Shown piece by piece: positions 26,412 to 37,904 of a stretch of DNA of 64,000 nucleotides. The notes under the pieces were generated by a model, which saw only the letters and a list, made by a program, of their open reading frames with translations, made no database searches and was not told the origin of the DNA. Where the stretch lies: contig CM054181.1 of the NCBI GenBank assembly GCA_028829895.1, positions 49,705,759 through 49,769,758 on the forward strand, written 5' to 3'. Numbering within the stretch: the first letter of the stretch is position 1; the number at the start of each line of letters is the position of its first letter. The position numbers and the translations under genes are program-made. The stretch comes from Sinotaia quadrata (taxonomy: Eukaryota > Mollusca > Gastropoda > Architaenioglossa > Viviparidae).

Positions 26412-26720
26412 CCTCCGGTTTACATTTGAATGACGGCAAGAGGAAGGTTCTCCATTATTCCTGTGGTGTGTGTTTATTTCGTTCTTTTTAATATTACAAT
26501 CACGTTTTCTTTTGAATGAACTCAATGTCGACTCGATCTTTTCTAATACGTAAACACGAATCGATCCTAGTTCCATAAATAACGTCTAAATTACCACAGC
26601 ATCAGTTTGCGAGCAAATCTATAAATAAAATAATAACAAGATTATCAGTCTAGCAAAAGCCCATGAGAACGAAACGATACCATATGCTATGTTCAGTGTC
26701 ATTCAAATGTAAACCGGAGG
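26412..26720. mobile_element. 309-bp element with 23-bp inverted ends (MITE-like)
   Basis: CCTCCGGTTTACATTTGAAT at 26412 continues to TGAC at 26434. It is repeated as a perfect 23-bp inverse complement at 26698-26720. The intervening 263 bp are AT-rich and non-coding. Such an arrangement fits a non-autonomous DNA transposon or a stem-forming element. I could not find a convincing target duplication, and the right arm abuts a 35-bp satellite, so the exact ends are uncertain. Confidence 0.6.
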
Positions 26721-26877
26721 GCAGAGTCCACTGGTAAATACTACAGCAATAAGTATCAGAGTCAAACTGTAACTACTACAGCAATAATGTCAGGGTCAAC
26801 CTGTAACAACTACAGCAATAAGTGTCAGTCTACTAGTATCTATCACAGCAATAAGTGTCAGTGCCCACTGTAGCATG
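26721..26877. repeat. 35-bp satellite, first block
   Basis: Four diverged units contain ACTACAGCAATAAGTGTCAG and a GTCCACTGGTAA-type phrase. It is the same family as 28600-29115. Confidence 0.85.
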
Positions 26878-27044
26878 TCCACCTATCTTCTTTTATTAAG
26901 TTATTGTAAAGATTTAAAAAATCTTAATTCATAATAATCTTTTAAATATAATAATAATAATTTAAATAGTCAAAAAAGATTTCCCGTTGCTATTTTAAAT
27001 CTTTCTAAAACAGTGTTTTCAACTTGAAGCTTTTAGTTCTGGCA

Positions 27045-27138
27045 TTTAATTAGACTTGGCCTTGAGCTAGTTATGTAATTAGACTTGGCCTTGAGCTAGT
27101 TATTTAATTAGACTTGGCCTTGAGCTAGTTATTTAATT
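27045..27138. repeat. 29-bp tandem repeat, 3 copies
   Basis: The unit contains AATTAGACTTGGCCTTGAGC and TAGTTATTT. The copies are nearly identical. Confidence 0.95.
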
Positions 27139-27433
27139 CTTGGTCAAGCTTGTTGTCCGCTCCAGCCAATGCGAGTGTACGTAAAATCTTAGTCTATATG
27201 AGATGACTATAGCCCTCTGCAAGTGTATACACAGACCAGATACAAGGGGTGTCAACCTAGTAGACTAAAACAGGGAGAATAGATGTAATAATATGTAAAT
27301 ATGGGTAGTGCTAGAGAAACCAAAAGTGTAACTGTCTTTTCGAGCCTACATGAGCGTATTCTATAGTGAAGCTGTTTCCTATAGTATCTTTCCCAGACTG
27401 AGTACTTATGAGTTTATTCACTTGTGGGATTTC
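27139..27433. other. low-copy sequence
   Basis: No gene or repeat recognised. Confidence 0.4.
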
Positions 27434-27490
27434 CAGGATTTTATAATTCAACATATTTTTTCAGGATTTTATAATTCAACATATTTTTTC
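27434..27490. repeat. 28-bp tandem duplication
   Basis: Two copies of CAGGATTTTATAATTCAACA plus TATTTTTT. Confidence 0.93.
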
Positions 27491-27698
27491 TGTCAGCAAA
27501 GGTTAGTATCATGGTTTCTGTAGCCTATTATTAAAACTAATCTTTCTTTCATTCAGCATCTTACTTACAATCTATTGTTTATAAACCATTTGTATTATTA
27601 AATATTAATTAAGGTTTTGAGCATGTGTGAGAGAAAGTTTATCCAGTTTTTTTTTTCTCATCTCTCCAAATTTTCTGAATTAGTACAAGTGAGGTCAT

Positions 27699-28022
27699 TT
27701 AGTTGCACAACCATAACTGATGTATAGACGGGGGGGTGGTATTGTTGATTTTATCTTCAGTCTGGCATTTGTATAGTCTGATCAGCTGAGAAGTAGGGCT
27801 GTTCACATAACCGCTAGGTATACTTAAATTGGTGTGAGTTGTTGACCCAACTAAGGAAAGGCTGTTCATCTCAACTGCTACATCTACATTTTGTCGGTCC
27901 ATGTCTAGAAAAACATCAAACAATGATTTGTTCACAGGACCCAGGGGACAAACTACCGATACTGTATTCAAGCTGAGGGATAGATTTTCCTCTGGTCCAA
28001 GATAAGTGGAAAACGAGAACAC
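27699..28022 (-). other. open frame of 107 codons, uncertain
   Basis: A reverse-strand open frame outside any array. It starts at GTG within this window and ends at a TAA. The encoded sequence is not low-complexity and includes stretches such as KSLFDVFLDMDRQNVDVAVE. I do not recognise a family, signal peptide or membrane segment, and splice sites are not evident. It could be an exon, an eroded coding fragment or chance. Confidence 0.2.
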
Positions 28023-28197
28023 TCATAGGATATTCAATTACTTTGCGTTGCTGTTATTAGCATTACTGTTACCATGCACACTTTGATTCCCTCATTAATT
28101 TTGATGACACTCATAGATATTCAATTACTTTGCGTTGCTGTTATTAGCATTACTGTTACCATGCACACTTTGATTCCCTCTTTAATTATGGTGACAC
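28021..28197. repeat. 88-bp tandem duplication
   Basis: Two nearly identical 88-bp copies start at 28021 and 28109 and contain ATTCAATTACTTTGCGTTGC and TGCACACTTTGATTCCCTC. Divergence is only a few bases, so the event is recent. Confidence 0.95.
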
Positions 28198-28599
28198 CAT
28201 AGAGCCACATTTTATCCTGATTTGCCTAGATATTTACTTCGTTGTTTAATATTTTCTTTTCTTTACTTTTTTATTAAATTCTTTTAAAATTACAGTTCTT
28301 TACTCTTCATATCTAGTTCCATTATGTCATGCCTATATGTGTTATAGGAACAGTATTCAAGCAAGAAAATCGGGGTGGGGGGGTGCTTAGAGCTAGTTAT
28401 TAATTGTTATATGTTTAGCCTACACTAGTCAGCTCATACAGCATCATATCGGTTGTGAGTTCCTGTATTTATGTATTCATTGTGCAAGCATGTGGCTTAA
28501 AATGGGTTTACATTTCCAATAAGCAGACTAAGGAGTAATTAACCAACATGGCAATTTTCTAGTCTTTCTCTCATCCAGGGTTTACTTGTAATGAAACGC
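28198..28599. other. low-copy sequence
   Basis: A G-rich run lies near 28373-28384. No gene recognised. Confidence 0.4.
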
Positions 28600-29115
28600 C
28601 ACATCCACTAGTAACTAATACACCAATGTGTCAGAGTCCACAAGTAACAAATACAACAATAAGTGCCAGTGTCCAATAGAGACTAACATAGCAATGTGTC
28701 AGTATCCACTAGTAAAAATAAAAGCATTATGTGTCAGTGTCCATTATAGTCTAATACAGCAATAAATGTCAGTGTCCACTAGAGATCAACAGAGAAATGT
28801 GTCAGTGTCCACTAGTAAAAATGCATTATGTGCCAGTGTCAGTGTCCACTAGTAAGTAATACAGCAATACGTGTCAGGGTCCACTAGTAAGTAATACAGC
28901 AATACGTGTCAGGGTCCACTAGTAAGTAATACAGCAATAAGCGTCAGTGTCCACCAGAAACTAATACAGCAATACGTGTCAGTGTCCACTGGTAAGTAAT
29001 GCAGCAATAAGTGTCAGAGTCCACTTTTAGAGACTAATACAGCAATGTGTCAGAATGCACCAATAACTAATACAGCAATGTGTCAGAGTCCACTAGAGCC
29101 TAATACAGCAATGTG
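28600..29115. repeat. 35-bp satellite, second block, about 14 copies
   Basis: The units contain GTCCACTAGTAAGTAATACA and GCAATACGTGTCAG. The core (28850-28990) is homogeneous and the edges are diverged, as expected for unequal exchange. The same family starts at 26721. Confidence 0.92.
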
Positions 29116-30439
29116 ACTTAATTTGCAGGCAAAGTGAGCGTCATAGCGGCAGTTCTACCATCTATAGTTACGCTCGTTGCCCAGTCTCTAAGGAATGTTA
29201 ATTCTAGAAATATAGCGCAACTTGCAGACGCCTGCATAGCTCCTTTCACATGCATCGTTCAGACTTGGGTTTGTGACACCAACTGGGCATAGGAATACAC
29301 TCCACTTAATTTAAAATAATTATTTTAATTAAACCCGTAACTAATACAGAAGTCGATTAGGTAAGACCCACTGATCTGCTCGGCGAGAATTCAAGGGGCG
29401 GCAATTTATCTGTGCCAGACTCCTGGAGAATCTTTCTTTACTCGTACGTTGACAGGGGATAAGGCTGTTCTCATTTGTGGTCAGTCTATCACGTGACATT
29501 AAGAGTTTCCTATATGTTACATAAATATTACGGGCAGAACTACTGTAGCATGGCTAGATAACAAAGGCGTCGATACAATCACCACAAGATCCTAGACACG
29601 TGACTGGAGAAATATGCGATATTTTGAACTTATATGCCGAAAGAATAAAATAAATTATGAGGAATGTTCTTCTCGTGACGCCATAATGTCTATACTATAA
29701 GTATTTATTGCTACGTCAAAAAGTCTCTTTCCAAAAATGATTATTATTATTTCTGTTATCCAAAGAATAATTTCTGAAATCAAAGAATTGTGATATAAAA
29801 TATACTGAGGTAAAGCTGATTAATGTTTAGAAGTTATTGCCTCTGTGTTCTCTGGCCTGTAGCAGGCTAAGCGCATTCAAACATTTAACAATGACAAGGG
29901 CAACAACTCTTATGAACTCACCCCTATTTACTTAACCATTCGAACACTGCAAAAACAACTGCTGCTCTGTTCATGACGCGAGACTTAAAAATGTCAATAG
30001 CAAAAATATTTTAAATTTTCTCATGACAAGAAAGGTTCTTTCTCCCTTTCCGTCAAAAGAATTTATGAAAATACAAGAGATGCTAAAAGAATTAGGATCT
30101 CCTTACATCACGAAAATCTAATATCGAGAATTTCCGTTGTTTGGATTCCAATACCGGTGGCTGACTTGACTTAACTCTCCAATCCTGGACTTGGAAAGAA
30201 TGTTAATTGACTTTGCGCGCGAGTAAGATCAGATGATACCAACTAGCTCACAGCCATAAGCACATAATTTATGTGACACAAAGGCTTATCTGCATGCAAC
30301 GGGTAGGGGGTGGGGACGTAAATACCAATATGGCACAGGTTTGCTGGTCCTCACAAATGACTCGCTGTAAGGTGAAGATAACCCTTGCTAGAGCCAAGAC
30401 AGAGAACGTGCTGTGCACAGTCACTGTTATACGTATGCC
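29116..30439. other. low-copy sequence, no gene recognised
   Basis: About 1.3 kb without tandem repeats. No exon, RNA gene or transposon end is supported. Confidence 0.45.
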
Positions 30440-30497
30440 ACGCACGCACAAGAACACACACACACACGCACATGCACACACGCACACATACACACTC
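30440..30497. repeat. imperfect (CA)n tract
   Basis: Mixed CACA/CGCA units. Confidence 0.85.
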
Positions 30498-30700
30498 CTG
30501 CACCAACTAACACAATTGGAATACCATTTCCTCTGTACGTGCGTGTGTAAAGAAAAAAAAGAAGAAATAAAAAATAACAAATCACCTTGTTTGTCTTCTT
30601 ACATTACATTTCAAACGTGGCAATAAAAAGTCACTGATATAAAGTGACATAAACCTGAAACCAAGCATACACGTTTCAAGAGAATAAGGATGGCTTCTCC

Positions 30701-30702
<2 letters not shown>

Positions 30703-30743
<41 letters not shown>
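30703..30743. repeat. (AC)n microsatellite
   Basis: About 20 AC units. Just upstream (30622-30655) is a fragment resembling one 37-bp satellite unit (ATAAAGTGACATAAACCTG). Confidence 0.96.
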
Positions 30744-30744
<1 letters not shown>

Positions 30745-30924
30745 CTCCCATTTCCGCTGCTGCATAAATCAGAAGCATATATACTTCCCTGAACCTCCTC
30801 CTTTCTGGAATCATCCTGTGATAAATTTAGATTTTTATCACTTTACATTCTGGTTTTCCACTTGCCGCTAAGCTAACTTTCCAACTTTTACTTTGTGTTG
30901 TTTTTGTTGACACTGCGAGTGCAT

Positions 30925-31025
30925 CTCTCCTCCTCCTCCCCACTCTCCTTCTACCTTTATCTGCTCCACACATTGCTCCACCATACTGCTCCATTGCACC
31001 GCTCCATCTCACTGCTCCATGTGAC
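30925..31025. repeat. decayed 12-13 bp repeats (ACTGCTCCAT type)
   Basis: Repeated CACTGCTCCATC-like phrases. A related run occurs at 32285-32425. Confidence 0.6.
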
Positions 31026-31628
31026 GTTTTGCTGGGAGTTGGGCAAGATGTCAATTTTCCACCACTGAGGGCCGCCCGTAACCTCATCTCTCAAACACAT
31101 CTTTTGGCTGGCCGCACGTGTTAAAGAGATGGAAGATAGATAATGCAGAATAGAAGAGTGATATTTCTAGAAGATAGGTCGAGCCCCCGTGATGCATACA
31201 GCCAGGATAGTAAATAAATACAGGCGACAGACTACAACATATAATATGAGTCACGCTAACATGAGTGGTCTAAGTATCAATATTAAATGTATTCAACAAG
31301 AAATAACATAAAACAACATGATTACATATAGCAAATAATCAACAGTTACAATTAGAAATTATAAATGATTCTAGTTCATAATCACGACCATGTGATGTCA
31401 TACGAGAAAGTTCTTTTGAGTCCTATGGCTTTGTGGTAATTATTTGTCTCGCTCATATGAGTGAACTGGTAAATGAGTTTATAAGAGAGCACTGAATGTT
31501 TCTGAGTGAATTCTAAAGTACTCTGATTAATGTTTGAGTGAATTTGATTGAATTTTGACTTATTCTGTTCAGTTTGTTTAAGATCATTTAGTTTTGTGGT
31601 TGCCTGACGTGTCATCTAGGGTCTCAAA

Positions 31629-31631
<3 letters not shown>
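31026..31631. other. low-copy sequence
   Basis: No gene recognised. A 77-codon reverse-strand open frame at 31382-31615 has no motif. Confidence 0.4.
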
Positions 31632-31672
<41 letters not shown>

Positions 31673-31691
31673 GTGTGTGTGTGTGTGTGTG
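31632..31691. repeat. (AT)n(GT)n microsatellite
   Basis: About 19 AT units, then about 11 GT units. Confidence 0.97.
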
Positions 31692-32054
31692 GTTGTGAAC
31701 ATGGTCCATGGATTTGTGTCTCTGGGCCATGGGTCATTCCACTGTGGCGTTGCTTCACGGCTCAATACTCAACGAATTCAACAACCAAAAAGTGATAACC
31801 CTCCAGTAAAATATATATGGGCTAAGAATTCGTCCTCATGTGTTCTCTAACAGAACACTCTTACTTATATGGTCATCATACATTTTAATATCATGAGCGA
31901 AATATAACAATGAAACCATAGTTAAGGTTAAATGAACATAGATATAATATTTAGTTACACAAGCAAAGACACATACCTTTGGCAGTAATATATACAGAGG
32001 GTGGTTTCCTGCTATTGATAACTGGCAATAAGAGTTAATACTATGATTATAACT
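31692..32054. other. low-copy sequence
   Basis: Nothing recognised. Confidence 0.4.
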
Positions 32055-32125
32055 TATAAAAGGGAGCCAAAATATGTGCCACCTCTATGGTCAGATTGCA
32101 TTCGACTAGCGAATATTAGGTGAGT
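32055..32125 (+). promoter_or_regulatory. candidate TATA / initiator / splice-donor cluster
   Basis: TATAAAAGG lies at 32055-32063 and TCAGATT (initiator-like) at 32091-32097. A strong donor, AG|GTGAGT, has its GT at 32120. The order and spacing resemble a promoter with a very short first exon, or the U3/R part of an LTR. No downstream exon has been identified and TATA-to-initiator spacing is slightly long, so this is a candidate only. Confidence 0.25.
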
Positions 32126-32284
32126 TGCTTGTAAGATAATTTGCATTCTGTTTAGTGGTAGTCTGATAGTTTGTTAGAGTAAGTGTCTGGAACATTCAGG
32201 CATGTTTCCAGCCAGGGAATAAGGGTCAGCCGTTGTAAAAAATAGGTTTGCATATTTTAGAGGAGGGTGGGTGTGAGCTACATA

Positions 32285-32425
32285 AGCCATTGTGTGACAC
32301 CATCATACTGCTCCAACACACTACTCTATCACACTGTTCCACACATTGTTGCACTCTATCACATTGTTCCACGTACAGGTCCATCACACTGCTCTATCAT
32401 AATGTTCCATCATAAAGCTCCTGCA
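32285..32425. repeat. decayed 12-13 bp repeats (CACTGTTCCA type)
   Basis: Phrases such as ATCACACTGTTCCAC recur about ten times with heavy divergence. They are related to 30925-31025. Confidence 0.6.
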
Positions 32426-32796
32426 AAAATATCAGTAATATCAGATACTCTTGCTGGTCATATCAGCTTTGGACTCTTCAGTGCCTAACACGTGACTAAT
32501 CTTCCCAGCACCCTAAGATGGCTGCCTGTAAACAACAGAATTACACCCCATAGTGTTGTGTTTCACTGAATACCATCACTGATGTGCCAAGCTGGGCATC
32601 GCCACTGACGTTGATACTTACAGAAACGCTCGCACTGGTGTTCTGACATTCCTAATCCTTGTGTACACCAAAGAACTCGAGATCGGTGGCCAAACGTCGT
32701 CTTGCCTAAGGGTTCTGCAACCTGGGCTCAGATACAAGGCCACATATTTAAACATTGTTCCTTTTTTAAACAGTTTTCACTTCAAAACTCTTTCTC
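32426..32796. other. low-copy sequence
   Basis: Nothing recognised. Confidence 0.4.
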
Positions 32797-32820
32797 ACAC
32801 ACACACACACACACACACAC
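32797..32820. repeat. short (AC)n
   Basis: Twelve AC units. Confidence 0.95.
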
Positions 32821-33009
32821 TCGCAATGGTTTGATGGTTTGTTTTTATTTTGTATGTAGCCTTTGTTCTGGAAGGTTTATTGATGTTTGCCAGTATAAAT
32901 ACAAATCTCTATTTATACCGTTCTCTCTTTTTCTTACAGGTATGTTTATTTATTGTAAATGCTTCAAACTGTCTACAATAATAAGGTGCTGCATTGCGAT
33001 TGTCTCTAG

Positions 33010-33260
33010 AAGTAATAATAATACTAGTACCAATAGAAGTAATATAATAGCAGTACCAAAGTTACGAGTATTAACATCAGTGTTGTAGTAGTAAATATAT
33101 TATCAAGTAGTATTAACTGCTCTAATAAACACAATGATACTAGTAGTAACATCAGTGTTGTAGTAGTATTAATGATACTAATATTAACTATTGTAGCAGT
33201 TGTTGTAATGTTGTAATAATGATACAAGTATTAATGCAGTAGCTGTAGCAATAATGATAC
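33010..33260. repeat. decayed AT-rich trinucleotide-like repeats
   Basis: Recurrent AGTAGTAACATCAGTGTTG and TAATGATACTAGTATTAAC phrases. Confidence 0.65.
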
Positions 33261-33383
33261 TTGTATTAACTGTTGCTTTAGTAGGAGTAAGAAGTAAGTG
33301 CAAGACGAAAGGCATAGTGTTTCAGCTTCAATTATCCACCGTTGCCAAAACAACATGTCATTTGACTCCAGAGCTGACAACTG

Positions 33384-34096
33384 CACACCTATATACACAT
33401 CTATATACACATCTATCTGCACACCTATCTACTCACCTATATACACATCTATATGCACACCTATATACACATCTATCTACACATCTATCTGCACACCGAT
33501 ATACACATCTATCTGTACACCTATATACATATCTATCTGCACAACTATATGCACACCTATATACACATCTATCTGTACACCTATAAACACACCTATCTGC
33601 ACACCTATATACACATCTATCTGCACACTTATATGCACAACAATATACACACCTATATACACATCTATCTGCACACCTATATACACACCTATCTACACAT
33701 CTATATACACACCTATCTACACAACAATATACACACCTATATACACATCAATATACACACCTATCTGCACAACAATATACACACCTATATACACATCTAT
33801 CTGCACACCTATATACACATCTATCTGCACACCTATATACACACCTATCTACAAACCTATATACACATCTATATACACACCTATCTGCACAACAATATAC
33901 ACACCTATATACACATCTATCTGCAAACCTATATACACACCTATATACACATCCATCTGCACACCTATATACACACTTATATACACATCTATATACACAC
34001 TTATATACACATCTATCTGCACATCTATCTGCACACCTATCTACACACCTGTCTGCAAACCTGTCTACACACCTATTTACACACCTATTTGCACAG
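33384..34096. repeat. 12-bp minisatellite, about 59 units
   Basis: A 713-bp array of 12-mers, mainly ACACCTATATAC, ACATCTATCTGC and ACAACAATATAC, often alternating to give a 24-bp period. G is rare on the + strand. Two forward frames stay open for over 200 codons, the longest in the window, reading (TPIY/TSIC)n or (HTYI/HIYL)n. Both are repeat artefacts. Confidence 0.97.
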
Positions 34097-34913
34097 CGAA
34101 GGAGATTTGATCTAACTCAAACAGCAACACTAAACATCGCAAAAGGAGAAAGACGGTGGCGTTAAGGTTAAACTCGAACCTTGAATTTAAAGAAACTGGG
34201 TTCAGGGCTTTAGGGGCCCAAGTTAAGGACTGGGAAGACTAAAACAGTGACAATTAACATCTCCTAAAGCTATGAGGATTTTAATTTTAAAGTGTCCACT
34301 GTGTGACTGGACAATAAAGCGATCGTTTGTTCCTTTCGTGGAATCATCTCCCTTGTCAACTGAAAATATGAAAGGATCCACTGTCACTGTTGCCGTCTAA
34401 ATTGCAGAGAAATATTGCAATACTTTTAACTTTATGGCACTTAACTTTTTAACTTTTGAAGACCTCCAGCATCTTTTGTATCTCCTGTAAAATCAGTCAC
34501 ATGTATGGAAGCCCTTTTAAAACTTTCAATATAATGTATTTGTTTTATTAAATCGTCGTGTCAGTCTTTCGATTTCCTGTTAGGGCCTGACTACAAGCTA
34601 ATGCTACTACATAGGCAAAGGGAGACCAAAAAAAACAATTGGAGAATATTGAAAAATTTGAGATGACAGAACAAGAATGATGGACGTTTGCACAACTCGT
34701 ATGCTACTGGAATAATACAGATAATAATACAGGTCTCAAGTTTGCATGTAAAAATACTGTGCGTGTGTTTTGCTCTTTTTTGTTGGGTTTGAAAGGTCTC
34801 TTTTTTTTAAAATTAGTATGTTATTGATTCGTAACTCTCTCGCTCATTAGAGTGCACATGTACCGCTACACCGCACGTCATCAGTTTCGGCGTGAGTACG
34901 CGTGTGGTATGTT
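34097..34913. other. low-copy sequence
   Basis: No gene recognised. Confidence 0.45.
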
Positions 34914-35057
34914 GGCATGTGTGTGTATGTGTGTCTGTGTTATTAAATAGTAGTGATTTTTAAATCGCAAATCAATAAATGTACACCGAGTTCTTGCCGT
35001 GCTGATATGCATTGAAGTCAAATGGGTGTAGTACAATTGCATTTAAAACTCCTCTCA
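34914..35057. mobile_element. 144-bp dispersed module, copy 1
   Basis: The segment from GGCATGTGTGTG to AAACTCCTCTCA matches 55879-56022 over exactly 144 bp without gaps and with only a few substitutions. Flanks at the two sites are unrelated. It is a dispersed element or a captured fragment of one. No promoter boxes, inverted ends or target duplications are evident. Confidence 0.7.
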
Positions 35058-35423
35058 TTTATTTGTGTGTGCGTGCGTGCGAGTGTGTTTAAGTCGTCAG
35101 TATCTCATAATTTGTTTTTGCAGCACTGGTCATTACACTGCAGTGTTTGCTTTCTTTTTTTTATTGCAGCGCCGGTCATTTACTTCATCTTAACTTTGCT
35201 CCTGAAAGTCTGCTTTGATTTTGCCGACTTAGTACTTGCGGACTTCGTCATTATCAAGTTACCTGGTCACGCCTGACTGCCCTGTGTTCTTTCAGAACTT
35301 GACGTCATCAGTCACCTCGATCAAAGGCGTTGGTAGTATGGGCTCCGTCAGTCTCTAGCCTGTACAAAAGTCCTCCAATGTCTTGTCATATTTTTGGGGG
35401 AGAGAGGGGGATTTTATTAATTT
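35058..35423. other. low-copy sequence with faint repeats
   Basis: Degenerate GCAGCGCCGGTCATTTACTT-like phrases recur to about 35760. No gene. Confidence 0.4.
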
Positions 35424-35450
35424 CTTTTTTTTTTTTTTTTGGGGGGGGGG
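35424..35450 (+). repeat. T18 G10 homopolymer junction
   Basis: About eighteen Ts run directly into ten Gs. Confidence 0.92.
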
Positions 35451-36904
35451 ATCTGCCACTTTTGGGGTTGGTGTTGCAGGTGCCATCATATAGTCATCTT
35501 CGGTCTGAGCGCACCTGCCAATCATCTTTTTTCATTCTGCAGCGGCGACCATTCTCTTGTCCCTCTTACTTGCAGTGCGTTTGGCATTACACTTTTGGTC
35601 TTTTTTTGTATGGCACCTCTGTCATTTACTTCCCATGTTTGTTAAGAGCAAAGAGTAAGTACTTCGGTACATACTACTGGGACAAATGGATGTGCCTGTG
35701 ACTAGATGTTGGTCTTGTGTACCACATTCAGTCTTGTATCGCACCTCTGCAGCTTAGGCACAAAATGACATGAAGGAGCGCATAATTATATGGCTTTTAC
35801 ACTCAGTCAAGCTGAGAGAGGTGTGAACAGTTGATAGAGTGAATAGAGTCTGGAGAGTGGACTGGCACGTCTCCAGCCAGAATTGTGGTTTTACATGGGC
35901 TGCACTCTAGAAAGAAGACAAACTGGCGTGTTTTCAACAAAAACAACCAGTTTACCATTCAAAACCAAAAAATAGTAAATTCAGTTTGTTATTTCAAGAA
36001 TTTTATCACACATATATTTTAATAAATCCAGATTTATCTTGGATCTTCTGGTAGCTTTATTCTTAAAATCCATCTGTTAGTCTGTTGGAGAGTCATTAAT
36101 CCAACTAATGTAACTAATCACTACGACTATGAGTTTATCAGTAACATAAATGAAGCGAGGTTTGGTAGGTTTTAACCATTAAAATATGTCTTCAGTAACT
36201 ATCCCTGGCATACAGAAGTAGAATATCATTAAATGCAGAAGCAGAGAGGTCATCAAAACAATGTATTTCTCTGCATTATTTGAATTATCCTCCCTTGATG
36301 TCAACATTCATTCTTGGAGGTTGATTTTAAAATGCTCTTGGACAGTCACAAAGTCCTTTAATTTGCGGTTTATAATGCGACTTGAAAACATACTTGTTAC
36401 TAGTCTTTCCACGTTGTGTACAGTCATTTATCTAGGTCAAAGGTTAAACTGCATAAAACTAGATGTGGGTTGATTTGTTAATCCATACTTTCGTTCATTC
36501 CTTTGTCCATTCCTTCATATATATTTTTCTGGAACATGTGATCTAAACAATCTGCTACATTAAACTAACTAATTATCGATACCTCTACGTTGTCAGCGAA
36601 CAAACAAAATCAATTACTATCATTTTTGAAGCAGGCAACGGCTGTCAACACTTCATATTACAATATTTTAGCTTTTTCTGGGAGCAGTTGTTCAAGGAAG
36701 AGGACTCATACAACACTGTATAATTAGAGCTCGATATGTCCCCTCTGCGTTTCAGAAGTCCTTCGTGCGCCCAGAGGAAGTCGCCCCCCACCCCCCGTGT
36801 TATTTCCTCGAGGAAAGAATAAAGCACCTTGTCTGTGAAATGTCACGTGATAAAAAATACTGTTGGTTATTCCCTTATGAGTGTACGCAACTTTAATGAC
36901 GATA
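35451..36904. other. low-copy sequence, no gene recognised
   Basis: Short open frames only. A CCCCCCACCCCCC-type run lies near 36784. Confidence 0.45.
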
Positions 36905-37065
36905 GCTAACGCAAGCAGGATGACAACTGCAACGATAATAATGAAGATGATATTTATGATGATGGTGGTGGTAATAGCGATGGTGACGATAGTAAAACTG
37001 ATGAAGGTAGTGAGGACGTATATAGTGACGACGAAAACGAGACGATGATGTTGATTAAGCGCTTG
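36905..37065. repeat. imperfect GAT/GGT-rich simple repeat
   Basis: GATGATGGTGGTGGTAATAG-type trinucleotide-like sequence, open on the reverse strand as an Ile/Val/Thr string. Confidence 0.65.
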
Positions 37066-37578
37066 TCTTGATACGGGCTTTAAGCGCACTAAAGACACCT
37101 TTATAAGACACATGTGGAAAGAGAATAGTTAATTATACGTTCATAAAAGCGAAGACATTCGCGAAAAGTCGATACAAACTAGAAGTACGTAACAAAAGAG
37201 CGGGCTATGACCTGTGCATGCCCGAAACTAGTGTATTAAATGTGCTCGAGAGTAAAGTTCATTAATTTAATTATGTTAATACGTTGACATTTAAAGTATT
37301 ACCGGAAAAGATGCAGACACTCACTGCTGTAGACTACATTTTTTTTTCCTAAAAAAACGCAATGAGTCGTCCCTGTCAGCACGTCTTCACACAATACTGT
37401 TTCCTGTCTTTTACAGCACGCCAGGTGGAGGCAACTCTCAGGTGAATAAAAATATTTACAATATCGACGATAGTGTTTGTAATTGTCCTGCTTCTGTAAG
37501 TCTGGAGTCTTGACGTGTATAGGAAACAAAGCTGCACTACATGCTATTATGTGCATTTGTGTGCGTACCAATACTGTT
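37066..37578. other. low-copy sequence
   Basis: Nothing recognised. Confidence 0.4.
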
Positions 37579-37589
37579 AATGTGTGTGT

Positions 37590-37630
<41 letters not shown>

Positions 37631-37643
37631 CGCGCGCGCGCGT
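37579..37643. repeat. (TG)n(CG)n tract
   Basis: About 20 TG units pass into about 11 CG units, then GTGAGAAAGAGAGAG. It is alternating purine-pyrimidine over about 64 bp. Confidence 0.97.
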
Positions 37644-37904
37644 GAGAAAGAGAGAGACTGTGTACTTGAATTCATATTTTGAAAAGTGACAACACTTAGG
37701 CGTGTGCGCAGAAATACGCACGTACCACACACATATACATACACAAACACATACGCACACATTCACAAATTACAGGTGCCGCGGTAAATAATTGTTCAGG
37801 AAACATTGGTACACCAAGTGCGTGCGTGAACGTTGTCAGTCTTCCACGCTCTAGATGTGCACTTGTAAGGTAAGCGACAAAAAGAAAGGAATGATTAAAT
37901 CAAA

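Noticed and set aside
30827..31087. 86-codon reverse frame
   Set aside because: Partly composed of CTCCA-type short repeats. No motif or splice context.
33298..34110. 270-codon forward open frame
   Set aside because: Lies almost wholly in a 12-bp array. A second frame is open through the same array, so it is a repeat effect.
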